From positions 4,952,465-5,016,464 of the forward strand of contig JALMQS010000841.1 in NCBI GenBank assembly GCA_024734495.1: DNA of 64,000 bases, in the 5' to 3' direction. Source of the stretch: Forficula auricularia (taxonomy: Eukaryota > Arthropoda > Insecta > Dermaptera > Forficulidae). A program made the translations under genes and the position numbers. Shown piece by piece: positions 31,073 through 40,524 of the stretch. How positions within the stretch are numbered: the first letter of the stretch is position 1; the number at the start of each line of letters is the position of its first letter. The notes under the pieces were generated by a model, which made no database searches, was not told the DNA's origin, and saw nothing but the letters and a program-made list of their open reading frames with translations.

Positions 31073-31987
31073 CTTTACCATACAGGGTATGGTCAAGTAT
31101 TGTAATCGTGCATGAAAAAAGTTGTTTTTTTTCCTTCATTTTTTTTAAAATATCTAAAAAACGGCGGAAACTATTTCTATTAAAAAAATTGATCGAAACC
31201 ATAGCATTTCGGCTCTACAAAAAAGCTATAATAAGTGAACATCAAAAAAATTATATTTTTCGAGATAATAATTGTTTTGTCAAAATGTCTGTTAGTTAGT
31301 TAGTCTGTGCACTTACCAAATTTGTGGACGAGCTAGCTCAAAAACTAGTGTGAATATCGAAACCAAATTTCACAGGTAGTTTTGGTCCATTGAGATTAAG
31401 AGCTGATTAGATTTTTGTGCATATCGACCCAAAATTAAAGGGGGTCGATGGGGGGTTAAAAATTAAAAATCTAGGTCGTTTGAGCAAACTCAACCAAATT
31501 TTGTATACATAATCAGTGGACCCCCAGAAGTCTAAAAATGCAAAATCTAACCGCCCGAAATGGGGGGGGGGGGGGCGGAGGGTCAAAAAAATGAAAATCT
31601 TGGCCATTTACCAAACTCAACCAAATTTTGTATACATAATCAGTGGGTCCCCAGGAGTCTAAAAATGCAAAAACTAACAGCCCGAAATGGGGGGGGGGGG
31701 CGGAGGGTCAGAAAAATCTTGGCCATTTACCAAACTAAACCAAATTTTGTATACATAATCAGTGGGACCCAAGAAGTCTAAAAATGCAAAAACTAACCTC
31801 CCAAAATGAGGGGGGGGGACAAAAATGAAAATTTTTGCCATTTACCAAATTCAACCAAATTTCGTATACATAATCAGTGGGTCCCAGGACTCTAAAAATG
31901 CAAAAACCAACTCCCTTCACCTAGATGATTATAAATAATTTTATTAAATATTAAATATAAGAGAGGGGCCAGGTTGTATGGTAAAGT
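31073..31987 (+). mobile_element. Family K element with G-rich tandem core
   Basis: The ends are inverted over a short stretch: CTTTACCATACAGGGTATGG at the left and TTGTATGGTAAAG at the right. The left third is AT-rich and contains ACCAAATTTCACAGGTAG. The right half is a tandem array (31,468-31,920). A close copy is at 58,455-59,105, and broken ones are at 15,245, 25,500, 26,490 and 27,050. No ORF with known domains. The class is uncertain; it is probably a non-autonomous DNA transposon. Confidence 0.75.
31468..31920 (+). repeat. Four tandem ~116-bp units with G-runs
   Basis: Each unit runs AACTCAACCAAATTTTGTAT, ACATAATCAGTGGG, a CCAGAAGTCTAAAAATGCAA-like stretch, AACTAACCGCCCGAAATG, then a G run of 9-14. 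The G-run length and the following GGCGGAGGGTC vary between units. The G runs could form quadruplexes. ORFs here are artefacts of the array. Confidence 0.85.
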
Positions 31988-31989
31988 CA

Positions 31990-32410
31990 AGTGGAATCAT
32001 CAGAACATGTCAGCTTATTTATTCTGATGTGAGCAAGGCCTGAACTTGATCTTCCCGTTTCAACATCAACATCAAGACACGATGTAGAAGCGGTAGCCCT
32101 AGCCTAATTATATTTATTTTACCTAAAATCAAAAATCATATTAAAATGTCTATCGAATGTAAATATATTTTATTTATTTCCCGACACAAGAAAGTCGGAA
32201 TAAAAGAGCGAGTCTCGCTATTTATTGAAGCTTTGTAAATAACTTATACTCTCCATGTTGTAATATCAGTGTTTTTTATTTTATAAATTGATAAATATGA
32301 AATAAAATAAGTAATATATTTTGTCATAAAAAGTACTAAAATAAATAGATTAATCAGCCTCTGATTACTATATTAACCTGACTAGATAAAAAATAAGTGA
32401 TATTACAGTC
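31990..32410. other. No recognised feature
   Basis: 32,035-32,100 has a faint likeness to the SINE S1 centre (CCCGTTTCAACATC...GATGTAGAAGCGG). Nothing else is supported. Confidence 0.3.
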
Positions 32411-32414
32411 GTTA

Positions 32415-32836
32415 CAGTCGACTCTCGATAATTCGAACCTCACTCTTTTCAGCTGTTAACTCGGTAAATCGAAAAAAAATGCTGTGTATTTTGATACGCT
32501 CTATAACTCGAAATCCTTTCGTAACAAGAGGGGAGAGAACGTTCTATAATTCGAACTAGAGGCCACTTCCCCTCTTTATAATTCGAATTTTTCCTACCAA
32601 TATTTACTGCTCATTTTCCCCGTAATGTTTACCTCCTTTCTATTGCAATGTTAATACATATTATGTAATTTTTTGTTCTTTTTTGTCGTTATCATAATTT
32701 TTGTATTTTTTATTTGAGCCTATATATAAAATTTATGTAAGCTCATACATATTTTCAAAAATATATAAAAAAAAACTAATAATAATTCGAATTTTTCTTG
32801 TAGGCCGTTGAATTTCGAATTATCGAGAGTCGACTG
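32415..32836. mobile_element. pogo/Tigger-like MITE
   Basis: The inverted ends CAGTCGACTCTCGATAATTC and GAATTATCGAGAGTCGACTG are a perfect match over about 23 bp. The AATTCGAA motif repeats subterminally. CAGT...CTCGATAATTCGAA ends are typical of pogo/Tigger MITEs. TA precedes the left end, but the right side reads TT, so the duplication is imperfect. Confidence 0.75.
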
Positions 32837-32920
32837 TTTTAAGGTTGTTTGATCAACAGGTATGTCAAATATCTTTTTCTTTCAAATAAAAATAATTAAT
32901 TATTTAATATAAATTAAATC

Positions 32921-33221
32921 CAGTGAAACCTCAGTATACGTCAGCTTTGAACACGTCCAATTCGGAATATGTCCTGTTTGGATGTGACAAATTTTGCTCG
33001 CTGTTCGTGAATTTTGCGTCATTTAGAAATAGTTATCTCAGAGGAAAAATTAAATTAAAAATCAAATTATTCGGAGTTGATCGATTAGGCTTTTTTTACA
33101 TGAGAACGGATTAATAATTTTTACATTACTTTTTATGGAATATGTTGGTTTGGTATACGTCCTAAACGGAATAAGTCCAAACATCATGAACGGATTAATG
33201 TCGTATTCCGTGGTTCCACGT
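32921..33221. mobile_element. Second pogo/Tigger-like MITE
   Basis: Starts CAGTGAAACCTCAGTATACG; the right end read inwards is GTGGAACCACGGAATACGAC. Internal GTCCAATTCGGAATATGTCC and CGGAATAAGTCC motifs are inverted. It lies ~85 bp from the previous one but has different termini. Confidence 0.65.
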
Positions 33222-33437
33222 ACCAGTATTTTTATTTTTTATTTTTTGAAACAATTCAATTCGTACATAAAATTATTAAGAAAGACGATTGATGAGCTAT
33301 TTATTATAAATATAAGTTTATTATAAATATAATAAGTTTATATCATTTCTTGTCGCAATTACGTATTATTCCATTTAAATAGCCAACTATTAAATTTAAC
33401 TATTCCACTATTTTACTCAAATAACAATATTTTTAAT

Positions 33438-33592
33438 ATTTTAGGTTAAAAATAAAATAAAATGAGAGAGTCTTCTGTTTTTTAAATAAAATAATTTTTA
33501 ATTATTTCTAGATTATTTCTAGAAATAATTAAAAATTATTTTATTTAAAAAACAGAAGACTCTCTCATTTTATTTTATTTTTAACCTAAAAT
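33438..33592. repeat. Perfect palindrome, 74-bp arms, 7-bp loop
   Basis: The arms run from ATTTTAGGTTAAAAATAAAA to AATTATTTCTAG, separated by ATTATTT (33,512-33,518). The right arm mirrors the left exactly as far as I could read. No family assignment. Confidence 0.85.
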
Positions 33593-33822
33593 AAAAAAAC
33601 AATTCTGTTACCATCGACAGTGAAATCTTTTATTCAACTAATATTTTAATAATTTACTTATTAGTGCTTGGTTCAAATAGCGGCATCTTAACTATTAATA
33701 TATCTAGAGTTGCTCCAAAAATATGAGAATACATAAAATACGTATATCATTTATTCATATTGAACAGAGATTTCGCCATAATTAACTTCACCATCTATTC
33801 ATATTAAATATAATTTCTTAAC

Positions 33823-33828
<6 letters not shown>

Positions 33829-33877
<49 letters not shown>
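33829..33877. repeat. (TA)n microsatellite
   Basis: An uninterrupted TA dinucleotide run of about 49 bp. Confidence 0.95.
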
Positions 33878-33880
<3 letters not shown>

Positions 33881-33904
33881 TTGAGTGAATACTGAATTGA
33901 TAAT

Positions 33905-33984
33905 TAGTAGAGATTGTGGTGTTGGTGCAAGATGAAACATCTTTAATAAAGATAAGAGTAAATAAATATTATATTTAATATTGA
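33905..33984. repeat. Left arm of H2 palindrome, split from 38,333 by Jockey
   Basis: GTGGTGTTGGTGCAAGATGA is H2 sequence. AAGATAAGAGTAAATAAATA (33,948 onward) is the inverse of 38,590-38,620. The LINE at 33,985-38,332 interrupts the arm. Confidence 0.75.
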
Positions 33985-34161
33985 ATAAATAATTATGATC
34001 GAGAAGGCACTGCTTTGTTTACATATCGTGTTTTTCTTTATTCGTTCATATTTAATTAAAATATTTAGTTTAATTTGTTCATATTTAGTTTTGTTTTGTT
34101 TTTTATTGTTTGTTAACTGTTTTTTGTTCAATATATCAATTAAATTTTGCGAAAACCGCAA

Positions 34162-35415
34162 ATGAATGCGAAGAAGAGCGGACTGGTAAACTCTCGTAAG
34201 AGGACGGCTCCAGTGAAGCCATCATCAGCCTCGGCAAACGGCCCCTCAACTTCAAAGGGAATATCATCTCCTCAAAATTCAAGTGTACGGAAAAAGAAGA
34301 AAGATGAATCAGAAAAATATAATATTGAGGTAACGAATTATTTCGACTCATTAAATCCTGATAAATTAAGTGGTGATGATCCTAACGCAGAAATGGCGTC
34401 CTTACCTCCTTCAGAAGAAGAGGTTAGGCCTATTAGGATTCCTCCAATCATTGTTCGGGGCCATTTCCAAAACCCTAAGGAAATTTTCGAGTTAGCGCAT
34501 GGGCTAGTTACAAGCGCGCTGAACATAAAATGTACAAGGAGTAATACGATCTTTCTTTGCAACACATCTAGAGATCACCAAATCATCATAGAATTTTTGG
34601 ACAAAAGACAAATAAATTATTATACATATCCTTTGCCTGGTCAAGGACTTACTAAAATGATCCTTCGGGGCTTGAGCAGTGGCATTTCTGTCGAAGATAT
34701 TAAAAATGAACTAATAAATAAAGGCTTTCCCCCTCAAAAAATAGTTCAATTTAAGGATAAAAATAATGGTCGTGAGATCCCAATATTTATTTGTATGTTC
34801 AAGCCTGGAACTCCTTTTTTAGAAGTTAAAAAAATCGATAGGCTTTGTTATATGTGTGTTCGGTGGGATAAGTTTAAAAATAGATCTAAGTTTATACAGT
34901 GCTATCGCTGTTTGGGATTTAATCACACCTCCAGGACCTGCAAATGTGACGAACGATGCATCAGGTGCGGAAGTGGGGTCCATCGTAACTTGGATTGTGA
35001 TTCGGAGTTAATAAAATGCGCTAATTGTGGCGGAACTCATTGGGCTAATTCGATTGAGTGTCCTTTAGTAAAGAGAGAAATTCAAAATCGTGAGAATAAG
35101 CAAAAACCAAAAAAGAATGTTAAGCAAGTCATGGAAATCACAACCTCAGATTATCCAGATCTCCCATCAAAAGGGTCTAACAATCAACCGCCACCTAATA
35201 TATCTGTTGCGTGGACTAAAAACCCATTGCGCTCGGACTCAAAAGAGGAGTCTAGTAAAGATTTGATCCAGGAAATTTTCTCTTTACTAAAATCATCGGG
35301 AATATCTCAACTATTGGGAAAAATTTTAAAATTATTGAAAGCTCTTGCCGTAGCGAAAAATGGGGCTGAGCGTCTGAGAATTCTCCTGGAGGATGGAGCC
35401 TCACTGCTGGGGTAA
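34162..35415 (+). CDS. Jockey ORF1: gag-like nucleic-acid-binding protein
   Basis: A 417-residue protein that binds the element's own RNA and helps form the retrotransposition particle. The first in-frame ATG is 34,162 (context CAAATGA); an in-frame TAA lies just upstream at 34,141. The N-terminal ~50 residues are basic and Ser-rich (KSGLVNSRKRTAPVKPSSAS). The middle holds a fold preceding the zinc fingers (IFICMFKPGTPFLEVKKIDR), as in the PRE_C2HC domain of insect LINE ORF1 proteins. Three zinc knuckles follow: Cys247-Cys250-His255-Cys260, Cys266-Cys269-His274-Cys279, and Cys286-Cys289-His293-Cys300, the last with altered spacing. The stop TAA shares its last A with the ORF2 ATG (TAATG), so ORF2 is probably translated by termination-reinitiation. 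Confidence 0.92.
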   Translation: MNAKKSGLVNSRKRTAPVKPSSASANGPSTSKGISSPQNSSVRKKKKDESEKYNIEVTNYFDSLNPDKLSGDDPNAEMASLPPSEEEVRPIRIPPIIVRGHFQNPKEIFELAHGLVTSALNIKCTRSNTIFLCNTSRDHQIIIEFLDKRQINYYTYPLPGQGLTKMILRGLSSGISVEDIKNELINKGFPPQKIVQFKDKNNGREIPIFICMFKPGTPFLEVKKIDRLCYMCVRWDKFKNRSKFIQCYRCLGFNHTSRTCKCDERCIRCGSGVHRNLDCDSELIKCANCGGTHWANSIECPLVKREIQNRENKQKPKKNVKQVMEITTSDYPDLPSKGSNNQPPPNISVAWTKNPLRSDSKEESSKDLIQEIFSLLKSSGISQLLGKILKLLKALAVAKNGAERLRILLEDGASLLG

Positions 35416-38042
35416 TGGCTATCCTAAAAAATATTAAAATTATTAATTGGAACGCAAATGGCATAAAAAACAAAATCTCTGAGCTAATCGAATTTGGTAA
35501 ACGTCAGAATGCTCACGTGATTGCAATAACCGAATCTCGTCTTAACCTAGAAAGTAAACTTTGGTTACCCGGATATACTATTTTCCGAGCTGATAATTCC
35601 CCTCCTGGTCGAGGAGTTGTACTTGCTATACATGAGGACTTTCATGCTGAGCAACGCGCTCTACCTGACTTAGGACATCTTGAGGCAATAGGAGCTTCTA
35701 TTGACACACCGAGTGGGAAAGCCATTATCGTCACTGTATACAACTCTCCTTCGAGATTGAGACCTCTTAACATTAGCGTGCTTTCTTCTCTCATGCGCCT
35801 AGGAAGTAAAGTGATATTAGTAGGTGATCTAAATGCAAGACACGAAGAGTGGGGGTGTAATAGAGCGAATATGAACGGCCGGAGACTATTCGACTTTTGC
35901 TTACAACATAATATAGAGATTGTATTCCCTGCTGAGCCAACTCGCTATCCTTTTACTTCAACGGCCTTCCCGAGTGTTTTAGATCTTATGTTAGTTAAAG
36001 GTATGCCGGGAATTAATATATTCGCAACCAGTTTCCAAGAGCTGGATTCGGATCATAATCCAGTTGTTGTGGAAATTAAACAATCTTTTATTTCTGAAAC
36101 TCAAAAAATATGGGATATCTCGAGAGCAAATTGGAAAGAATATCGTCGGCTGATTTGTGAGCAAATTGATATTCCTAATATTAACTCAACTGATGATCTC
36201 GATGATGCCACAGTAAAGCTTACAGACGCCATCCATAATGCCGCTAGATTGTCCATTCCTTTGAAACGTTCGTCTTTTAAAGGAGACCCTTTACCAGACA
36301 ATATTAAGAACATCATTCGTCAACGAAATCAAGCTAGGAGAGCGTGGCAACGTCATCGACTTGACACATCACGGACTGAAATGAATCGTCTCTCTGCTGA
36401 AGTAAAGCGAGCAGTAGCTGAATGGAGGAAAAATATTTGGATTGAACGCATTTCTAGTTTAAATGTTAAAGATTGTTCTCTTTGGAAATTTGCTCGACGT
36501 TTACGCGGGTCTAAAAATTCTATTGGACCTATTGCAGGACCAAATGGTCTTGAATATTCATCTGACCGACAAGCTAATATCCTAGCGGGAATATATCAGG
36601 AACAATTCACAAATACCGAACAATCTGAAATTAGTGAAAATAGCTTGATTTATGAAGTAGCAAAAAAGCTGGAAGATCAAAGTGTAGCAGCCACCTATCC
36701 AACCGTAAAACCTAGGGATATAAAAGCAGCTATAAAGTTAATTAAAAAGAAAAAAGCACCAGGGCATGATGGTATACTACCTGTATTCGTACATTTTCTT
36801 CCAGGAAAAGCAATTTTATTTTTAAGTCGAATAATTACTGCTATATTCAAGCTGGGACATTTTCCATCGACTTGGAAATGTAGTGAGATAATTCCGGTCC
36901 ACAAACCAGGCAAGGATAGGTCTCAGGCCACTAACTACCGACCCATCTCTTTGTTACCTGTTCTGGGGAAACTAGCAGAGAGATTCATCCTAAATTGGCT
37001 AGAGAGGGAGACATCTGAAAGGAATCTTCTCCCAGATACCCAATTCGGTTTCAGAAAAGGACATTCGGCAGTTCATCAGATTGTGAGAGTCAGTCATTTT
37101 ATTAGGGGTCGTTTAAATTTAAAAAAAGCCACTGGGATGGTACTGCTTGATGTTGCTAAGGCATTCGACAGTGTTTTTCATTTAGGATTGGTAGCTAAAT
37201 TATATATTTTTGGTCTTCCCGGTACCCTGTGTCGAGTTATCGATAATTTTCTCAAGGAGAGAAGTTTCAGAGTGCGGGTGGGTCGTTCTAAATCATCCTG
37301 GTATCCTATAAGAGCAGGCGTTCCTCAAGGCGCTCTGTTATCACCTTTGCTCTATGCTCTTTATACCTCGGATCTACCCAAGCTAAAATTTGCAAATATC
37401 GCTCAATATGCCGATGACATTGCTATTTATTACTCTCATCAGAATTTCAAATGTTTAAAGAGAAGAATCGAAGAGGAAACACAGGTTGTCTTAAACTATT
37501 TCAAAGATTGGAGACTCAAAATAAACCCAAATAAGTCTGAAGCTATTCTTTTTACAAGAAAATTTAAATATATTAATACTACATTAGATATTGGTGGATA
37601 TGAATTAAAATGGCAGCCTAGTGTGCGATATCTTGGTGCTACACTTGACCGTAGGGCGAATTGGGCTCTCCATACCAAGTTAGCCAGAGAGAAGGGTCTC
37701 CTGGCAGCAAAAATCATTTGGCCTTTGATTAGACCTGGCAGCCTGCTTCCTCTGAATGAAAAGTTGACTCTATACAAAATGCTTGTTCGGCCAGTCATGG
37801 GATACGCTGCCCCTGCATGGCTCCCCTTCGCCTCCAAAACCAGGCTCGACGATTTGGAAAGGGTCCAGTCAAAAACATTAAGAAAAATGACCATTCCTCC
37901 TCCAGGAATCAACAACCATATAATAAGAATCGGGCTAAACATGACTTCTCTAAAAGAAAACCTAGAAAATAGTGTTAAAAAATTCGAAAATAATGCAAAA
38001 TCAAGTCTCAACCCTCTAATTAACGAACTATACCGGATGTGA
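35415..38042 (+). CDS. Jockey ORF2: endonuclease-reverse transcriptase
   Basis: An 875-residue polyprotein that nicks target DNA and copies the element RNA from the nick. Residues 1-225 form the AP-type endonuclease: NWNANG (11-16), catalytic Glu40 in ITESRL, GDLNARH (137-143) and SDHNP with Asp213/His214. The reverse transcriptase fills roughly 440-720: DVAKAFD (579-585), GVPQGALLSP (from 635) and the YADD active site at 665-668. The C-terminal region (LVRPVMGYAAPAW) is usual for Jockey; no RNase H domain is seen, as expected for this clade. The ATG overlaps the ORF1 stop by one base. No stop or frameshift interrupts it, and all catalytic residues I can check are present. Confidence 0.95.
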   Translation: MAILKNIKIINWNANGIKNKISELIEFGKRQNAHVIAITESRLNLESKLWLPGYTIFRADNSPPGRGVVLAIHEDFHAEQRALPDLGHLEAIGASIDTPSGKAIIVTVYNSPSRLRPLNISVLSSLMRLGSKVILVGDLNARHEEWGCNRANMNGRRLFDFCLQHNIEIVFPAEPTRYPFTSTAFPSVLDLMLVKGMPGINIFATSFQELDSDHNPVVVEIKQSFISETQKIWDISRANWKEYRRLICEQIDIPNINSTDDLDDATVKLTDAIHNAARLSIPLKRSSFKGDPLPDNIKNIIRQRNQARRAWQRHRLDTSRTEMNRLSAEVKRAVAEWRKNIWIERISSLNVKDCSLWKFARRLRGSKNSIGPIAGPNGLEYSSDRQANILAGIYQEQFTNTEQSEISENSLIYEVAKKLEDQSVAATYPTVKPRDIKAAIKLIKKKKAPGHDGILPVFVHFLPGKAILFLSRIITAIFKLGHFPSTWKCSEIIPVHKPGKDRSQATNYRPISLLPVLGKLAERFILNWLERETSERNLLPDTQFGFRKGHSAVHQIVRVSHFIRGRLNLKKATGMVLLDVAKAFDSVFHLGLVAKLYIFGLPGTLCRVIDNFLKERSFRVRVGRSKSSWYPIRAGVPQGALLSPLLYALYTSDLPKLKFANIAQYADDIAIYYSHQNFKCLKRRIEEETQVVLNYFKDWRLKINPNKSEAILFTRKFKYINTTLDIGGYELKWQPSVRYLGATLDRRANWALHTKLAREKGLLAAKIIWPLIRPGSLLPLNEKLTLYKMLVRPVMGYAAPAWLPFASKTRLDDLERVQSKTLRKMTIPPPGINNHIIRIGLNMTSLKENLENSVKKFENNAKSSLNPLINELYRM

Positions 38043-38214
38043 CACTTCATTTCTCATTTAGTGATATTCATTTCATCATCATTCATTTTGTTTTGTTTTT
38101 GTGTTTTCTTTTTTTTTTTTCTATGTTAAAAATAAAGTATATGGGGTTTTTTTATCAATTTTTTCCCTTACCATAATAAGGAGTGAGAATAATGTATAAT
38201 AAAATAAAAATAAT

Positions 38215-38255
38215 GGACATTCGATGGTGAGGCTTTCGGGCCTCGAGGTCGAAGT
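38215..38255 (+). promoter_or_regulatory. 3' UTR hairpin of the Jockey LINE
   Basis: GGACATTCGATGGT, then GAGGC-TTTCGG-GCCTC, then GAGGTCGAAG. The truncated copy at 16,022 keeps it. Family J2 copies have the same flanks but a different, still-paired stem. Probably the RNA signal recognised by the reverse transcriptase when copying starts at the 3' end. Confidence 0.6.
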
Positions 38256-38342
38256 TTTTTTATAATTGTAAAACATGTTGTATTTTTTTTTATATTGGAT
38301 AATAAAGATCATTATTTATTTATTTATTTATATTTAACACGA

Positions 38343-38620
38343 TTTTACCATGAGTTAAGTGATACTATGTCACTTATTACACATTAAAATTAAAAATTAA
38401 AACAAATAAAATTTTTTTCTTTTTCAATATATATATATATTTATCAGTTACTTTCTGTACTTCCTGAAGATGGGTTGATAGCCCGAAATATATATATTGA
38501 AAGAGAAAAAATTTATATCTTTTAATTTTTAATTTTAATGTGAAATAAGTGACCTAGTGTCCTTGACTCATGGTAAATCAATATTAAATATAATATTTAT
38601 TTACTCTTATCTTTAATACT
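38343..38620. repeat. Right part of H2 palindrome with hammerhead
   Basis: ACCATGAGTTAAGTGATACT (38,347) and its inverse near 38,545-38,577 are arms enclosing the hammerhead at 38,461. The outer arm continues at 38,578-38,620, matching 33,945-33,984 across the Jockey insertion. Confidence 0.75.
38461..38503 (+). ncRNA. Hammerhead ribozyme motif (core intact)
   Basis: CTGAAGA at 38,464-38,470, an extra U, stem II GGG/CCC (plus a U-G pair) with loop TGATA, GAAA at 38,485-38,488, a 10-base self-complementary (AT)5, and U17 at 38,498. Stem I is short: TTC (38,461-38,463) with GAA (38,499-38,501). Likely weak, but all core bases are present. Confidence 0.6.
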
Positions 38621-38636
38621 GAATTGACTTAATATT

Positions 38637-38797
38637 TTAATTAATTATCTTCCCTATGACGTTTAATAACAAGATAAAGAAAAAAGAAGAAAAATTTAAT
38701 TAATTTCCTTTCAATTTCCTTTGTCCTAAATGGTGAAAATATAACTTTCACAATTGTGACTTATTAAAGCTCATAGGGAAGATAATTAATTATAAAT
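38637..38797. repeat. Short-armed hairpin repeat
   Basis: TAATTAATTATCTTCCCTAT and its complement ATAGGGAAGATAATTAATTA enclose ~95 bp. No coding content. Confidence 0.65.
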
Positions 38798-38799
38798 AT

Positions 38800-39840
38800 A
38801 TTGTTTTTTCAGTGTACAGAAATTAAATGTATTTTCTATTTTCATCTTAAAACGTGTCTTCGATCGCCATTCAATTGGGTAATGAATATATTCCGAAAGG
38901 GAAATTATAAAACGCTTAAATAAAGTGTGATTTATTTAATCAAGTTTTTGAAATAATAACCTGGTCGAAATTCATTAGCCACTGTCACCATAATAGAGCC
39001 AGGTGTCACGGCTAACCTAAAATTATCGTATTTAGTTGGCATAAGAAATGTGTCCGCTCGAATATATTGGGTGACATAAAACGGTTCAAAATGGCCGCCT
39101 GGGTAATGGATTCGTGTCATATTGCTATTCGAGAGGAACATCTCATTGTGCATTTAGGACACTAATCATTAAATAGAACCGAAATGTGATAGCTGGAATA
39201 CATCATAATAATATATTATCGAAATTTACTAATGTGCAATAATTTTTGTCTGTAAATTATAGATGTCCAATGTCTCTCTAATATTTCATCACAAATTTCC
39301 ATTTGCCAATATATAATATCTAAATACATAAATACAGTTACAATTTTTTCCGGGTTCATACTCCGGGACGATCTTTTTTATTTTTTTTTATTTATTTTTT
39401 TATTTTTTTGTTTTTTTCAGTAATTTTATTTTATTATTTTCTATGGCGGGTATATACTCACGAATCAATGAGCCATAATGAAGACCATAAATAAAGAGTA
39501 AATGGGTGGATGTTGGACAGGCGAGGATTTTATGAACAGTCCAGGAAACAATATGACATCACGTAAATTACGGAATTAGACAAAGAGGGCCAGTCAGGGG
39601 ATACACTGACGGACTGAATGAGTTATTTTCGAACAAACGCGAGAGCATCGATCTGAATGGGGGCAGGGGCAGGGGAGAAATCATTTTCAAGGGTGTCATC
39701 TGCCCCCCCCCCCCCTAAATAAATAATCCACCAACCTTCAATCCGTATCCGTCTCAAGAAAGAGACAAATCGATATAATAATTTAAAAGCTTTTGCTCGC
39801 AAAGTTTTTGAATTCATTCAGCAACATCAAGCAGAAGACA
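38800..39840. other. Apparently unique stretch
   Basis: Includes T-rich tracts (39,372-39,440) and a C11 run near 39,705. A 73-codon minus-strand ORF (38,932-39,153) has no recognisable domain. No repeat match within the window. Confidence 0.3.
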
Positions 39841-39849
39841 CTTTTTATT

Positions 39850-39970
39850 TATTCTTATTAAATAAAGTACCTGGAACACCGAGCGATACTCGGTAATTGT
39901 TTGTTTCAGTTAAAAGCGATATATTATTTTCATTTTAAATTTTAAATTCAGGAAAAAAGGTCGATTCAAA
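39850..39970 (+). repeat. Dispersed repeat with ACCGAGCGATACTCGGT hairpin
   Basis: GTACCTGGAACACCGAGCGA, ACTCGGTAA and TTCAGTTAAAA match the inverse of 24,960-25,035 in order. The GC hairpin with AT-rich flanks recalls Helitron ends, but no CTRRT terminus is clear. Confidence 0.5.
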
Positions 39971-40009
39971 ATAAAATAAAATTGAAATAAAACTTAATTT
40001 ATATTTTTA

Positions 40010-40180
40010 CCAACGTTTACATCAGCTATGGCCATCATCAAGACGTGTGACTGGCCACAAAGTTTGGAATGTAATTGGAATTAAAAATAATATTAATTTA
40101 CAGGGAGTTTCTTTCGTTGACCCTTTTAAATCCTGAAGAAGGAGGTACAATCCTTCGAATTGTCGGATTTTTTAAGAGAA
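40010..40180. repeat. Two decayed hammerhead-like pieces
   Basis: 40,012-40,055 (minus) reads TTGATGA, TGGCCATAGCTGA, then GTAAACGTTGG, with the GAAA box broken. 40,124-40,175 (plus) is a family A piece: TGACCCTTTTAAATC, CTGAAGA, stem II GGAGG/CCTTC, then GAAT instead of GAAA. Both are probably inactive. Confidence 0.5.
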
Positions 40181-40520
40181 TGTAATTGATTTTCTAATAA
40201 ATTATTTTATAGAAAAATACCTTTAATTAATTAAATTGACAAATTCTAATTGATAATAATATTTATAATTATCTATTAATGGAATTTAAAATGAAAAAAT
40301 CAATTAATTTTATTAAAAGAAAATTGAAAAAAATATAATTATAAATTTTTATTCAAACAACCACCTGTGAATAATTATTTCAATTAACAAAAAATCCATC
40401 AAAAACAACTTAGCCGAAGATGAGATCTTGGCAGATCGAAATGTCATCCAAAAACCTCCTAACCCGTGAATTTCATCTTAAATCTTTAGAGCCGTTTGCG
40501 AGAAACTGATTCTACTAGTA
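40181..40520. other. AT-rich stretch, nothing recognised
   Basis: No feature could be supported. Confidence 0.35.
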
Positions 40521-40524
40521 AAAT

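Larger units (their letters stand above)
33985..38332 (+). mobile_element. Full-length Jockey-clade LINE (~4.35 kb)
   Basis: Contains a ~175-bp 5' UTR, ORF1 (gag-like, zinc knuckles), ORF2 (AP-endonuclease plus reverse transcriptase), a ~290-bp 3' UTR with a hairpin near 38,215-38,255, AATAAAG and a (TTTA)n tail. An imperfect 10-11 bp target duplication flanks it: TTTAATATTGA (33,974-33,984) and TTTAACACGA (38,333-38,342). It interrupts one arm of an H2 palindrome, which gives an independent check on both borders. Both ORFs are open, so the copy could be competent; activity is not shown. A truncated sibling is at 16,022-16,209. Confidence 0.9.

Noticed and set aside
31407..31781. ORFs across the G-run array
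   Set aside because: Array sequence translated by chance; G runs vary in length and would break any frame.
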